DNA from: Hydrangea macrophylla
Taxonomy: Eukaryota > Streptophyta > Magnoliopsida > Cornales > Hydrangeaceae
Assembly (NCBI GenBank): GCA_033977485.1
Contig: CM066988.1
Coordinates: 138,484,859 to 138,548,858 of the forward strand
Length of the DNA: 64,000 nt
Reading direction: 5' to 3'
Position numbers and translations under genes: made by a program. Below the pieces are notes generated by a model. That model was given only the letters and a program-made list of their open reading frames with translations. It was not told where the DNA came from and ran no database searches. Shown here one piece after another: positions 15,667 to 26,297 of this stretch (position 1 is the stretch's first letter; each line of letters starts with the position of its first letter).

Positions 15667-16558
15667 GCTATAGCCACCTCAAAACCAAACCAAAAAAAAA
15701 AAAATGATTACAGAAAACTAAACCTTGACCTCATAGGCGTTATATAAATGGTCATAGTTCGTGCTTATTGCTTTCTATCGTGGTTCAGTGAAACTTCCTT
15801 GTATTTGCCACTAGTGTGTTTCAAAGAAATAAGTGTCATGTCCAAAGTTCCAAACTTAAAACATTCACCACCACAAAAGATTTGACCTACAGTCGGACCA
15901 TGACTTTTTGGCGATAGTCATGCTAGCCACCACTTAAATATATATATATATATATATATATATTTGAGCTATACTTTCCACTAGTGTCCAAACTTCCTTG
16001 GCCAAAGCTCTTTTCGTCCCATCTAGCACAAATAATTGCATTAATTACATAAACACATATTCTATTGGGTGGTGGGGAACAAAGAACAGATTTTCTTTTC
16101 TTTTCTTTTCTTTTCTTGGTGTGTACACTGTGTGTGTGTTAGGTTGAAAAATTATAGATTCAGAAACCCGCAAAGAAAAAAATGAATATCATATAACTTA
16201 AGAGAGCAAACTAACCAACCAAAAAGAAATGAATTCAGGCTTTTATTCCGCAAGTATTCATATACTGGTGTCCTCTCATCTCCATGAGTGCAACAACTCA
16301 AAAGTTTAACAAGATTTTGGTGTTGTAGCTTCAAGATTAATATTATAACCTCATTTTTGAACTCCTCTAATTCTTGTTCAGAGATTCTTGCAAGTCTTTT
16401 CACTGCAACTTCTAGTCCACCAACCAACTTACCCTTAACAAAAAGACTTGTTACTTAGTTTCCGATATCGGATAAGTCAAACGAATTGGGATGTCTAATG
16501 TGAATAATGCACGAAAAAGCAGTACTGTTGTTCTGCTACTTTAGAAAATGACATTTTT

Positions 16559-18652
16559 TGTCACATCCGTTCTAGAATTTCATGGTTTTAAAATGCATGA
16601 CTTGAGATTTTGTGAAATTATTAATGTTATTAAATTGAGATGAGTTGACGTGGGTCAACGGTGGAGTGTCAATTGAGGACACGATAATCAGAGAGTACTT
16701 GTTGCATTGGCACGAGTAAATGACATTTATATGATTTAAATGTTATTTGACTTTATCTGGTATTTGAGGAATAGTAAATTTACCTGTTATGAGTATGTTC
16801 TGGTAATTCGGATATTGCTATATATTATTTTGAGAACTGTGGTGAGAATGTGAGTGGCACGTTATGTAAAAGGCAGGTTGTGTAGAGATTCCACAGAATT
16901 TAGTTTTTAGACGTAATTTTGGACCCAAACGAGACTTAGTCGGAAACTTTCGTAATTTATAATTTTCACTCGTAAGGGCATAAAATGGACGTGTGCGACG
17001 TTTCATGGATTAATTAGAAGTTTGAGAAACTTACGGGGAGGTAAACGCGATTTCCCAGACAGTCGTCTATAAATAGAGAAGGGTGATAATTCATTTCTCA
17101 CAAACCTTATAAAATATCTTGGGAGATGAGAGAGAAAAGGAGATTTGTTGCCACAGACTTTGCGACGACGATCGGCAACCCTCCTTCGTCAGATTTTCTT
17201 CAAATTCGAGATTTGAACTCGTGGAGGTAAGATTTACATTTTGATACCACTTAGGCCATGTTTGGTTACTTTTGTGAAAATTCTAGTTTCTAAAAATTTG
17301 GGGAAAACAGGTATAAACTTGTAAGAATCACCTCAAATCTGAGATCCGACGTTTAATTGGCCCTCTAGTTGATCCTTCAAAGTTTGAGAAGAATCGCACG
17401 AGGTGTGAAGTCCTAACTTATGAAATATAAGAATATACATGTTTTAGATTTCGACGACGAAATTGTGATCCGGAGAAAATTTATGTGTTAATCTTAGGCC
17501 CGCTAATTATGCACGCGATTAAATGTGAAAAGCATGTCTACTTTTACACGAGCACATTGAGTTGTCTATGTGGGTCAAAAGGGGGATCTATACAATTTCA
17601 TACTGGATGTAAGCTTCTCGATGTTTGAGAATTTAGTAGCAACGGCTACTGTGCATGGTTGATAGACTTGGACTTGCCATGGCACCTGGGGATGTAATGA
17701 TTGATAGACTTGGACTTGCCATTGGCATCGCGGTTTAAGACTTGGACTTGCTACTACCGGATGAATGCGTATTTTTCTCCTTAGAGACTATTAGTTATGA
17801 ATTGTTAGATTTGAGCATGTTATATCATATATTGCATATGATAAAACTTGTGCACTTAGCATATAGCTGAGTAGTGGATATTTACTCCATTGCAGGTAAG
17901 AAGAAAGACAAGAAAAAACGTGAGGAGTGAGGCCGTTGAGGAATGCTGGGGGAATCACATTTGTTTATACTTTTGTTTTAATCCTAAACTTGTATAAGGA
18001 TTTGGGAAGTGTAATATGTTGTAATAAATCTTTGGGGTAGTTTCGTAGTACTGAAATTTTGTATTCAAACTCCTGTATTTATGTTTTAAACCGTGGTAAA
18101 ATAGTGGTGATTGTTTTGGTTTTGGTTTGGAAGACCTTCGAGTTGGATTGCTGCAGATTGGGCATTTCTGCCCAGAATCAGTCGACTAGGTCCCCGATCA
18201 GTCGATTGGACCACTGTTCAATTTTGCACACTGCTTATATATATGGCAAATCTAGTCGACTGGGCCATGTTTCAGTTGATTGGAGAACTGGCGTGAGACA
18301 TTGTTTTTTGTTTCTGCTTAAGGCACAATCGACTGGACAGAGTCAGTCGACTGAAAATTTTGGGCCCCAGTCGACTGGACTCCAGCCACAGTCGACTGGA
18401 TGGGCTGTGGATGGTTGAAAACCTTTCTGTTTCAGGTCTCCAGTTGATTGGACCCCTTTTCAATCGACTGGACCTCTGTTCTTCAAAATGTTTTCTTTTG
18501 GAACTGTTCCATTTGGACAAAACTTTTTATAACTCTGATTTTAATGACTTTGACTTATGTTTTTCGCTGCGATTTTACTTTAATGAACTGGATAAGCCTT
18601 GATGGCGTGCCACGTGTCCCATTTTCGCGCGTTAGCAGGATGGGTCGTGACA
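16559..18652 (+). repeat. solo LTR, copy B (2094 bp)
   Basis: Begins TGTCACATCCG and ends GGGTCGTGACA, flanked by TTTTT and TTTTC (a 5-bp duplication with one change). Excising it joins the kinase intron, which then aligns to the matching intron of gene 1. It is homologous along its length to copy A, including the TATA tract (gtctataaatagagaagg, about 17064), the 'tttgcgacgacgat...ccttcgtcag' segment and the palindrome array. Confidence 0.88.
18179..18474. repeat. ten CAGTCGACTG-type palindromes in solo LTR B
   Basis: Ten sites correspond one to one with those of copy A, though several have drifted (cagttgattgg, caatcgactgg). Spacing and pairing are kept even where the sequence between them has diverged. 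Confidence 0.83.
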
Positions 18653-19021
18653 TTTTCATCATTATTGACAATAGCTTTTTAAAATCGAGACAATCTTCTT
18701 AACGTGATAAGTAATAAAAAGAGGAATAAAAATCTAAGATAAATGCAAGCAAGGTTTGATTGATAGATCACCTTATAGAGATGCCCAAAACCATCCTGAC
18801 CAATCTTATTTGCATCAGAGAAGTGATCTGAGCCAATTGTATGCTAGAAAAACTAAAGACTGGCAACTCATGATCATTCTTTCTGATTAACCATCGCTTT
18901 TGTGCATCATTGAGTTCATTGATAGCTCCGATGTTGAAACTTAGTTCATTCACTAGTAGTTGTGTCCTTGTGAGAAAGTACATATGGTCATTAATACAAA
19001 CATATATTATTATATATTTGT

Positions 19022-19365
19022 AAACAGATAAAATCTCAAAATGAGGCTGTATATTCTTTGTTTTTGTAAAATTTTCAAGTCAAATGCGTAGATCTCGAAA
19101 TATATGAAATAAAAAAAAATCATCCAAAAAGGCCAAAAAATGTGGAAGTTATGGTTGTTTAATTCAAACATTATTTGCTCGTCAACAAATAATAATATTT
19201 GTTCAAACAGATAAAAATGCAAAATGAGGCTCCAAAATACTTTTTTTGTACAATTTTCAAGTCCTATGTGTTGATCTCGAAAAAAAATACATGAAAACCA
19301 AAAAAAAAAAAAAATCACCCAAAGGCTAAAAAAAATGAGTAAGTTATAGTTGTCTAAAGTTAACA
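19022..19365. repeat. tandem duplication of a ~180-bp AT-rich unit
   Basis: The segment starting acagataaaatctcaaaatgag (19026) recurs, diverged, at aacagataaaaatgcaaaatgag (19206). Both copies share the 'ttttcaagtc...gatctcgaaa...ccaaa' layout. ORFs through it on the minus strand are low-complexity Phe/Leu runs, not genes. A G-rich tract follows at 19418-19449. Confidence 0.75.
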
Positions 19366-19540
19366 TATAATATTATGTTTGACATTTTCTGTCGAGTACA
19401 TGGGTTAAAAAATCTTGGGGGGAAAAAAGGGGAGGGGGGGGAGGGGGGTAGGACAATTAAAATCTATGACCAATGATAAGTCCATTTAATACTGATAGAC
19501 CAAAATACCCTTTCCTCTACAACCAAACCTAGCCAAACAT

Positions 19541-20420
19541 TACCACCACCCCCTGCCACCACTCCGACGACCATTCCTGCGACCTCTGGCGACTACTCCT
19601 GTGACCTCCGGCAACCTTCTCTTAACTCACCGGACCTCCGGCGACCACCACCCCTGCCTCACCTTAGCTCTGGTGACCACCTCTGCCTCGGCTACCCCTC
19701 ACCTGACCTCCGGCGACCATTACCCCATGACCTCGCTGGAGATCCGGCGACTTCTCCCACTTAAAAATATTAAGTGAAATTTCACTTAACTAAATCATAT
19801 ATTAAGTGAAATTTCACTTAACATAAAATGAAATAAATTGAAATTTCACCAAATCTGTCCACTTAAGTTTGCAGTTTCATTGGTTTAACAAAATAAGTGA
19901 AACTTCACTTAAAATTTTATATTTTTCACTTCAAAAAATATTAAGTGAAATTTCACTTAATATTTGTAAAATCTGCAACTATCATACCTGGTGGTGGACG
20001 CCTTGCATGGTGGTCACCGGAGTTCGATCTCGCGACGACGGCGACATTCAGATCTAGATCCAAATCTAAATCGACGCCGACAAAGGTCATTGGCGAATGA
20101 TGAAGATGGCGATGGTGGTGGCTCGCGATGGTGGTGGCTCGCGATGGTGTTGGTGGCAGCTCGCAGTGGTGGAGGTGGTGCCCACGATGGCTATGGTGGT
20201 GGTGGTCGTGGCAGATGGAGGTCGTGGTGGCGATTGTAGATCGAGGTCGGCGGTGGTGTTGGTAGATCGGTGGTGGCTATGGAGATTGGTGGTGGTGACT
20301 GGCGACAGTGGTGGTAGTGTTGCGATGGTAATGGTGGCTCTCGGCTGTGGTAGTGGTGGTGGCTCGCGATGGCGTGCGAAGGTGGTGATGGCGGCGGCGG
20401 AAGACCATGGTCCAGAGGAG
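19541..20420. repeat. foldback-like block: CCACC/CCGGCGA arm, palindromic centre, GGTGG arm
   Basis: The left arm (about 19541-19760) is rich in ccaccacc and cctccggcgacca. The right arm (about 19990-20420) is rich in the complement ggtggtcaccgg, ggtggtggctcgcgatgg. The two can pair imperfectly around an AT-rich centre. ORFs on both strands are low-complexity Val/Gly or Pro/His and unlikely to be genes. It could be a foldback transposon or a decayed low-complexity exon. Confidence 0.55.
19770..19960. repeat. repeated perfect palindrome TTAAGTGAAATTTCACTT...
   Basis: A 20-bp perfect palindrome (TTAAGTGAAA and its complement) occurs at 19770-19789, 19802-19821 and 19941-19960, with an imperfect copy at 19893-19912. 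It forms the centre of the foldback-like block. Confidence 0.9.
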
Positions 20421-20813
20421 AGAGAAAATTAGAGCGAGGAGAGATTAGAGAAAATGAGTAGGGTTTCCAAGGCAAATTTGGCAAGAAGGAATATTTACCA
20501 AATTAGAGTTCCAAGTTGAGGCAATTTTTAACAAACTAAGAAAAATTTTAGATCCTAAACTCTTCAATGTTAGTTCGAACGATTTTCCAACAATTGTCCC
20601 AAAGATAAAGTGAAAGAGAGGTTTTAATTGGTATAAAAAGTAGCAAAAATGGCTTCAACTTAAAAGTGAAAAAGGTGTTTTTTTTATTTTTATTATACCA
20701 CCCTAATGTATTTTCACAAAAAAATCCTTTTTCTTTTTTTTCTTTTTTTAAATCTTTTGGGGCTAATTATTGTATATTTGTATATGTCGGGTGAAATTTT
20801 CATGTATGAAAAG
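20421..20813. other. intergenic, no gene seen
   Basis: AT-rich sequence with T-runs between the foldback block and a MITE; nothing recognisable. Confidence 0.5.
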
Positions 20814-21003
20814 ATGAGTGGTGCTACAGGCATAACATATTGCATAACACAAAGCACAACAGGGCTTTAAATGCCTTGTATCCTATGCTGTTTGAATTTT
20901 TAACACTTTTCTATGCATCACTTACACAGCATAGGATACAAGCATTTAAAACATTTATCGTGCTTTGTGTTGTGCAATGTGTTGTGTCTGTAGCATTACT
21001 CAT
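20814..21003. mobile_element. 190-bp MITE with ~75-bp terminal inverted repeats
   Basis: The two arms, starting ATGAGTGGTGCTACAGGC and, on the other strand, ATGAGTAATGCTACAGAC, are complementary over most of the element. They leave a short centre (tttgaatttttaacactttt...). Flanks gaaaag/gagaag may be a diverged duplication. Shares its terminus with the element at 25581-25680. Confidence 0.88.
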
Positions 21004-21140
21004 GAGAAGATAGATGTTTACTGTAAAATGAATTTTAATTTTGACTGCTACGAATGCAAAATAAGGCGAGGTTTCAAATTACAAGACGTATAGGACATAA
21101 ATTTGTTTACAAAAAGAAACCAAAATAAAATGACACTCAC

Positions 21141-21534
21141 GGCCGGTTTGGTTCATGGATTCTTAGAGTGGATTTTGATTCCACCATAAGATTACTAGTA
21201 ATCTTAAAATTTATCCTTGTTTGGTTATGGATTATTCATTGAATTGTGGGTCCCGTTGGATTTAGAATCCGCCCAAAGGTGGAAAATAGGATGGATTCTA
21301 AATCCTAGCTTGGAGGTGGTATTCTCAAATATTACTGGAGTTTTGGTTTTCTAATTTCATACTACCTAAATTAGCCCTTATATTTATGGAAGGTATAAGT
21401 TAATATCATTTCTATTATGGATAGCCTTCAAGGCTAGTTTGTGTATTTAACATCATTCCTATTTCATTTTCCTTGACCCAACCAAACACTGGATTCTAAA
21501 TCCACCTAGGATTCCGCTCGTGAACCAAACACTT
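21141..21534. mobile_element. MITE, PIF/Harbinger-like termini
   Basis: Ends GGCCGGTTTGGTTCATGGATTC and ...GTGAACCAAACACTTT are inverted repeats of each other. The interior repeats 'ggattctaaatcc' in both orientations. Noncoding. Exact ends and the target duplication are not resolved. Confidence 0.65.
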
Positions 21535-22283
21535 TGGTATTATTCTCTCAACTCTCACTAATACTTTACATGCATGGTATCAGAGCCACTATTTTAGTGG
21601 TTTGAATCCTCGAATAAAGTATGCTTTGTGGTTGCCACTATTAATGGACCCACCACATTAGAAATACTCTAGTGGTAGCCTCTTCGTAGAGGCCACTCCA
21701 GCGAGTGGCACACCGCTGCTCGCCGGACCACCACCCGGACGCTTCTATCGCCCGGCTACCACCTCCTCGTTCGGCCTCCTCTGTTGGACCTCTGACTGGC
21801 CGAACCTCAGATTAACAATTGTTTCCTCTGTCCGGCTCACTTCTCCGCCAAGCCATCGACCGCCGCCACCTCCTCAATCCCTCAATTGCCGAACCACTAG
21901 CCCTTGCTGGTGTACCGCCTCCACCACCAATCGCCTCCTCTGCCTAGTAGTCACCATCGCCTCTGCTTACTCCAACCCGATGCTATGATCATGCCGGTGT
22001 TTTTTTGTTCGGATCCAGTCAGTGTTTCCATCATTGGCCTTTTAGCCCAACTCGACGCTCTTATGCCGGTGTTTCCCGATCTGGTTTCGATCAATGCCTT
22101 CTTTGTTGGATCGCTCAGTCTCGCCTTCCACTGCCACTTCCATTGTCCCTCATTGCCAGCTCCACTCAAACAAACCGCCAACTGTTTTTGGGTTTTATTT
22201 CCAAACTCAAGTTGATTTCCATTCTACCACCCTGAGTTTGAGGGGGCTGTTAGAATATTAGTAGAATATTAGTCTAAGTTCAT

Positions 22284-22925
22284 CTATTGTTGCACCTTTT
22301 TTATATATGGAAAAGTGGAAATTTTGTAGCCAAATAAAAAATACACAGCCTCATTTGAAGAGAGAGACTGGATACAATTCGGAAGAACATCAAAGAAAAT
22401 GACATGTGAACGGTGCGTAATTGCAAAGCGAGCAAGTGCATGAGCCACCCGATTACCCGTCCTATGAACGTGTGTGATCTCTATGAATCCAAGCCGAGAA
22501 AGATTTGTTTTTGTTGCATCAATAACATGACCGCAAGGAGCAAGACATGGATCGGACTCCTTTAGCAAGTGTACCACATTCAAGCAATCCATTTCAAGCA
22601 CATTCCCACGAAGCCCAGCTTCCTCAACCGCAACACAAGCCCATAGGACAGCCATAGCTTCACAGACCAAAGGATCCAAGCCCAAGGCACCCGAGATGAA
22701 CAAAGAAACCCCAAAAATGACCTGACCCTCATGATTTTGGACCACAGCACCTACCCCATGCCCATGCAATTCCTCAAAACACGCCCCATCCACATTCATT
22801 TTGAGCAAACCTTGGGTTGGAACTTGCCATGTAGCCGGACGCAAAGACGGGTTACAAGATAATCTAGGCTCGCGGCTTGCCAAAATCTCTTTCCAATAAC
22901 GGTCCACAAAAATACGCACACCCAT
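22284..22925 (-). pseudogene. LINE C-terminal RNase H-like domain
   Basis: Contains the plant RVT_3-type RNase H motif set: KMNVDGACF near residue 42, GVGAVVQNHEGQV, CEAMAVLWA, EMDCLNVVHLL and THVHRTGNRVAHALARFA. Coding homology continues upstream to about 23040 (ITAWAIWNDRNKRVFEG, preceded by GDWLDLVMETESIDT) but crosses a T9 run that breaks the frame. The stop at its C-terminal end lies in the target-site duplication. Not a functional gene. Confidence 0.85.
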
Positions 22926-23107
22926 CGGTGTATTACCACCCCCTTCAAAAACCCGCTTGTTTCGGTCATTCCAAATTGCCCAAGCAGTGATTAAAAAAAA
23001 AGAGCACTTGTGTCAATTGATTCTGTTTCCATCACAAGATCCAACCAGTCACCAAAATGCATTCAGGATCCTGCCGCAGTATGGCTATTGGCAAAATGAT
23101 GACTCCT
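22299..23107 (-). mobile_element. 5'-truncated L1-type LINE with 14-bp target duplication
   Basis: The flanks carry TATTGTTGCACCTT at 22285-22298 and again at 23108-23121. The left end is a short T run (a poly-A tail on the minus strand). The body encodes only the C-terminal end of a plant LINE polyprotein. A perfect long duplication together with 5' truncation is the hallmark of target-primed reverse transcription. Confidence 0.88.
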
Positions 23108-23293
23108 TATTGTTGCACCTTATTGCACTTATTATCTAGATTTGTTGTAGTACTATTAGTTGTACTACCTAGTTGTACTCTTCTTTTTCTTAATTAGTAT
23201 TCCCTCTTAGTCTGTATAAAGGCAACCCATTGCAATGTTTGACACATCTCAATGCAATACAATTGTGTTCATCTCTCTCCCTTATTCTTAACA

Positions 23294-23748
23294 CTCTCAT
23301 GTAGTCAAGATGTTGGGGCCCTGGGGTTCCCTTCATATATTTCCCTACTCGCTAGGTTGATGACTTTTGGGCTCCGCCATGATGGAGTTTAGAACTCAAT
23401 GTTGGATCTGTAATGTTGATGAACACAAGAAGTATGATCCAACAAAATGGAGATTACGTGGGATTTACATAATACTCAAATCATAATGCGCTTCACAGTT
23501 GTGACGTTCACACAAGATAGTTTCCCCTGAAATAGTTGAAATTTTTTAATTCTTAGTTGCGTGGATAATGATGTGATGAATGATTGTGATAGCCTGATAG
23601 GTTATTAGGCAGAAAACAAGGTGGCAACAAATCTGCATTTTGATCAAAATGTAGATTATTAGGCGGCCTTGGTCTGACCCTTACTGTAGGTCAACTCGGT
23701 TTTGTTGGTTAAGGTTTAATTTGACCAATTCTTAATTTTGCCAAACAC
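23294..23748. other. upstream flank of a kinase relic
   Basis: No gene is seen. From about 23600 the sequence (cattttgatcaaaatg, actgtaggtcaa) matches, in gene orientation, the upstream regions of gene 1 and of the relic at 42851, so this is old kinase-promoter sequence. Confidence 0.5.
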
Positions 23749-23751
23749 TAA

Positions 23752-24058
23752 GGCTTTGTTTGGTTCTTAGATTCATGAGGCAAAAGAAAAGAAAACGTAG
23801 AGGAAACCATTTTCTTTTGTTTGGTTAATAAGGAAAACGATGAGGATACTAGGAAAGAAACAAGAATAAGTTAAAGAGGAAAAAATCAAAATTTTTGAAT
23901 GTTGTGAGTCATTTGAATCCCTTCATTAGTCATCTGTCAGAACTATAATTTAGAAAATTTTAATTTTTGATGTTATTTAAGCAGAAGGAAAACACGAAGG
24001 ACCTAGTTTTCCTTTCCCTTTTCTTTTCCCTCATAAAATCCATGAACTAAACAAAGCC
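23752..24058. mobile_element. Tourist-like MITE, target duplication TAA
   Basis: Termini GGCTTTGTTTGGTTCTTAGATTCATG and ...CATGAACTAAACAAAGCC are inverted repeats. The element is flanked on both sides by TAA (23749-23751, 24059-24061). Noncoding, 307 bp. Related to the copy in gene 1. Confidence 0.85.
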
Positions 24059-24237
24059 TAAGTGCAGGAATTATCACTGAAACACTAAACAGCAATATAT
24101 ATGCATGAACTATGACCAGTGACCATAAGTTTGTAGGCATTAATTATATTAGTATTTCTTCGGGTAGTTTAAAATTAATGAATGTGTCCAGTTTCTACTC
24201 GTTGTAATCACTTTTGTTGAAGGTGGTTAATTAGCAT

Positions 24238-24945
24238 GAGAAGGCAGAAGGCTCAAAAGATGTCCAAGTGTCACTAGCTTCTTTTGTGTTGGGAACTTCT
24301 ATATATGCTGCAGATAGAATTGGGTACTGACAACCTATGGATCATTGGAGTCTTTCAAACAAAATATTCTTTCAGTTACTGTTTCTTTAGCCTTGGTACA
24401 TCCAACCAGTGATACGTACTTGGCGATACAATACATTCATTTTCGTGACTGGAACATTACTAATGGAGATCAGTGGAAGATATATGGTTTGGTTTGCCAA
24501 CCCCAACAATCCCTTAAACGACACAGCTCTGGAGTTTTCAACATCACCAGATCGAGATGGAAACCATATATGATCACCAAACTTAATTGGTATACCTAGC
24601 TATTAACGGAAACTCCAGACACCCTGCTATGAGTGGTAACACAAGTCTGACTCTCTTCATGATTCTGGAAATTTGGGGTTTCAAGCAGGAGACAGAATTC
24701 TGACAAAAGTTTTTGAACTGATACGTGGCTACCGAGAATGAAGTTGGGGTTGTTTGGAATCTCATTTCATGGGTGAGCCTACAAGTTCCAACTCTGGAGG
24801 CTTTCGCTTTTGATTTTGATCCAAACAACACAAAGTACAGCTTGTAGTTTGGCAAAGAAGCCAGGGTTCTTTATTGAATCAGTGGAATGTGAAATGGACA
24901 TTACTTTAGCTACTTCCCCAATCGGAGATCTGGGTTGATGGATAA
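24238..24945 (+). pseudogene. S-domain receptor kinase relic, exon 1 only
   Basis: Starts GCATGAGAAGGC like gene 2. It shows scattered exon-1 matches: FAN-PNNPLNDTALEF in place of [42 protein letters not shown]-like and QQLVVWQRS-like segments. Many frameshifts, small deletions and stops separate them. Homology fades after the [13 protein letters not shown] equivalent (about 24940). No TM or kinase exons follow. Confidence 0.88.
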
Positions 24946-26297
24946 GAGTGCGTTCGGATTGAGAGAACAGAAAAGAAAAAGAAACCCGTTTTCCCCACTT
25001 CTCTTGTCTGGTAAGTTAAAATGTGAAAAAGGAGAAGGTTGATGGAGATAAGAAAGTAAGGAGGGAAAAAAAAAAACCCCCACTTTTGTTTTTCTTCAAA
25101 TTGGAGAGATTCAGAGGAAGAATAGTGAGTACTAGATCACTGGAAATAAAAACATCCTGAAAAATTCCCATACATCCACGAATCTGTCAAACTTTTGGAC
25201 TATCATTATTTAGTGGAGGATAAAAAAGTAAATAGGTAGCAAATGCTTTCTCATCCTTTCTATTATAAAAGCAAATCAAACAAGAAAAGTTTTAATCTAT
25301 CCATACAGGTTAGAGAACCATACTTTCTCTCTTCTTTTATCTTCTTTACTTTTATTGAGTTTTTCCACATGATCAGGACATGAGTTGGGATTTTTTTTTC
25401 GTGAAATAGTAAATATTCTATGAGTAATGCTATGATTCCCGAATATTGCATGGTTCCCAAACACATGTGACAGTGGGCCCGCTTGATTTTGATTGACGGA
25501 GCCCCATGTTCCTCAACATCTATATATAGTCGAAAAAGCGGAAGCAAGTAAACCTGCTTTTGTGAAATAGTAAATATTCTATGAGTAATGCTATGACTCC
25601 GAAATTTTGAATTGCAACTGATTCCCAAACACATGTAATCAGTGAGCCCACTTGATTTTGGGAAGCATATCATTACTCATATTCTATTGGCATACACCTT
25701 TACATAAGTTGATAATGGAGAGGATGTATTAATCACAATATTTGAGGTGAATGCATTCGGAATTTGTCATTCCAAACACACCATTTGATTCTTCAAAGAG
25801 TTGATTCCTATCAATAGTAACTTGTACTACACATGAAGTTCAAACCAACGCGCATCTAATCGACTTCTCGACCTCTGGTGAAATAAAGTAGAAAAGAGAA
25901 AGAAATTCATAAATATGAGGTTACAAGACCAATCAAAATGGCGTGTCAAATTGAGTGTCCTCATGGATTAGATTGAAAATTAAAAGTAAAATGTCGGAAA
26001 ATGTACCTTTAATAATTGTATATGTATGTATACTCCATTGCTTTTTTCTCTTCTTAGTGATATTCTGGGACCACTGTGGTTGTGCCGCGGGTCCAAATGC
26101 TAAGTATGTATCCTGTGTTCCAAAATGATTAGAAAAAGAAAAGACTGAAACAACTTTCTTGATATTTTTTTCTTAAAAACACTAAGGGCAAGTGAAAGGA
26201 AGTTGCAGTTACTAGTCTACACAGTCTTAAGCATCAATTCACTATAATCACATTTTTTTTTTTTCTAATTTCTTGAGTTGAGGGTGGACTGGTTAGC
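24946..26297. other. intergenic region upstream of gene 2
   Basis: No gene is seen apart from MITE copies at 25401-25680. The last 130 bp share 'aggaagttgcag...agtctacacag' and 'atttcttgag' with the regions just upstream of gene 3 and of the relic at 41810, so this is likely conserved promoter sequence. No clear TATA box is seen. Confidence 0.5.
25401..25680. mobile_element. two diverged copies of a ~100-bp MITE in tandem
   Basis: The complete copy (25581-25680) has termini ATGAGTAATGCTATG and ...CATATCATTACTCAT and flanking ATTCT. A second copy (25421-25500) lacks the right terminus. A 36-bp identical block including 20 bp of flank (25401-25436 and 25562-25597) shows that a segment was duplicated. 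Confidence 0.75.

Larger units (their letters stand above)
15998..18985 (-). pseudogene. S-domain receptor kinase relic (kinase exons 3-5) split by a solo LTR
   Basis: The exon-3 homologue (18985-18768, LSFNIGAINELNDAQ...) has a 1-bp loss that shifts the frame at the ATP-loop region. The exon-4 homologue (about 16437-16227) keeps [11 protein letters not shown] and CCTHGDER but has an extra residue and altered conserved positions (LLSCC for LLGCC). The beginning of exon 5 (16022-15998, DGTKRAL) is cut off. Exons 1, 2, 6 and 7 are absent. The exon 3-4 intron holds a 2.1-kb solo LTR. The 5' truncation of exon 5 lies next to the upstream region of gene 1 in the same orientation, consistent with a tandem duplication. 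Confidence 0.88.
21575..23293 (+). mobile_element. short copia-like relic with primer site, polypurine tract and 3' LTR
   Basis: TGGTATCAGAGCC at 21575-21587 is a Met-tRNA-type primer site. GAGTTTGAGGGGG before 22248 is a polypurine tract followed by an LTR starting TGTTAGAAT and ending TTCTTAACA. Only about 660 bp lies between them, with no RT or integrase, so it is a deletion derivative or non-autonomous element. No matching 5' LTR is recognisable, and a MITE abuts where it should be. Confidence 0.55.
22248..23293 (+). repeat. short 3' LTR (~223 bp) interrupted by a LINE
   Basis: The LTR halves are 22248-22298 and 23122-23293, split by the LINE with its 14-bp duplication. The downstream half has TATA-like gtataaagg and ends TTCTTAACA. 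Confidence 0.65.

Noticed and set aside
19991..20484. Gly/Val-rich and Pro/His-rich ORFs on the two strands
   Set aside because: Low-complexity GGTGG/CCACC sequence open by composition; no start context, domain or splice pattern.
21904..22215. 103-codon ORF between primer site and polypurine tract of the copia-like relic
   Set aside because: No gag, protease or other domain; Pro/Ser/His-rich and not distinguishable from chance.
22955..23139. Plus-strand ORF MFRSFQIAQ...
   Set aside because: Antisense shadow of the LINE coding region and target-site duplication.
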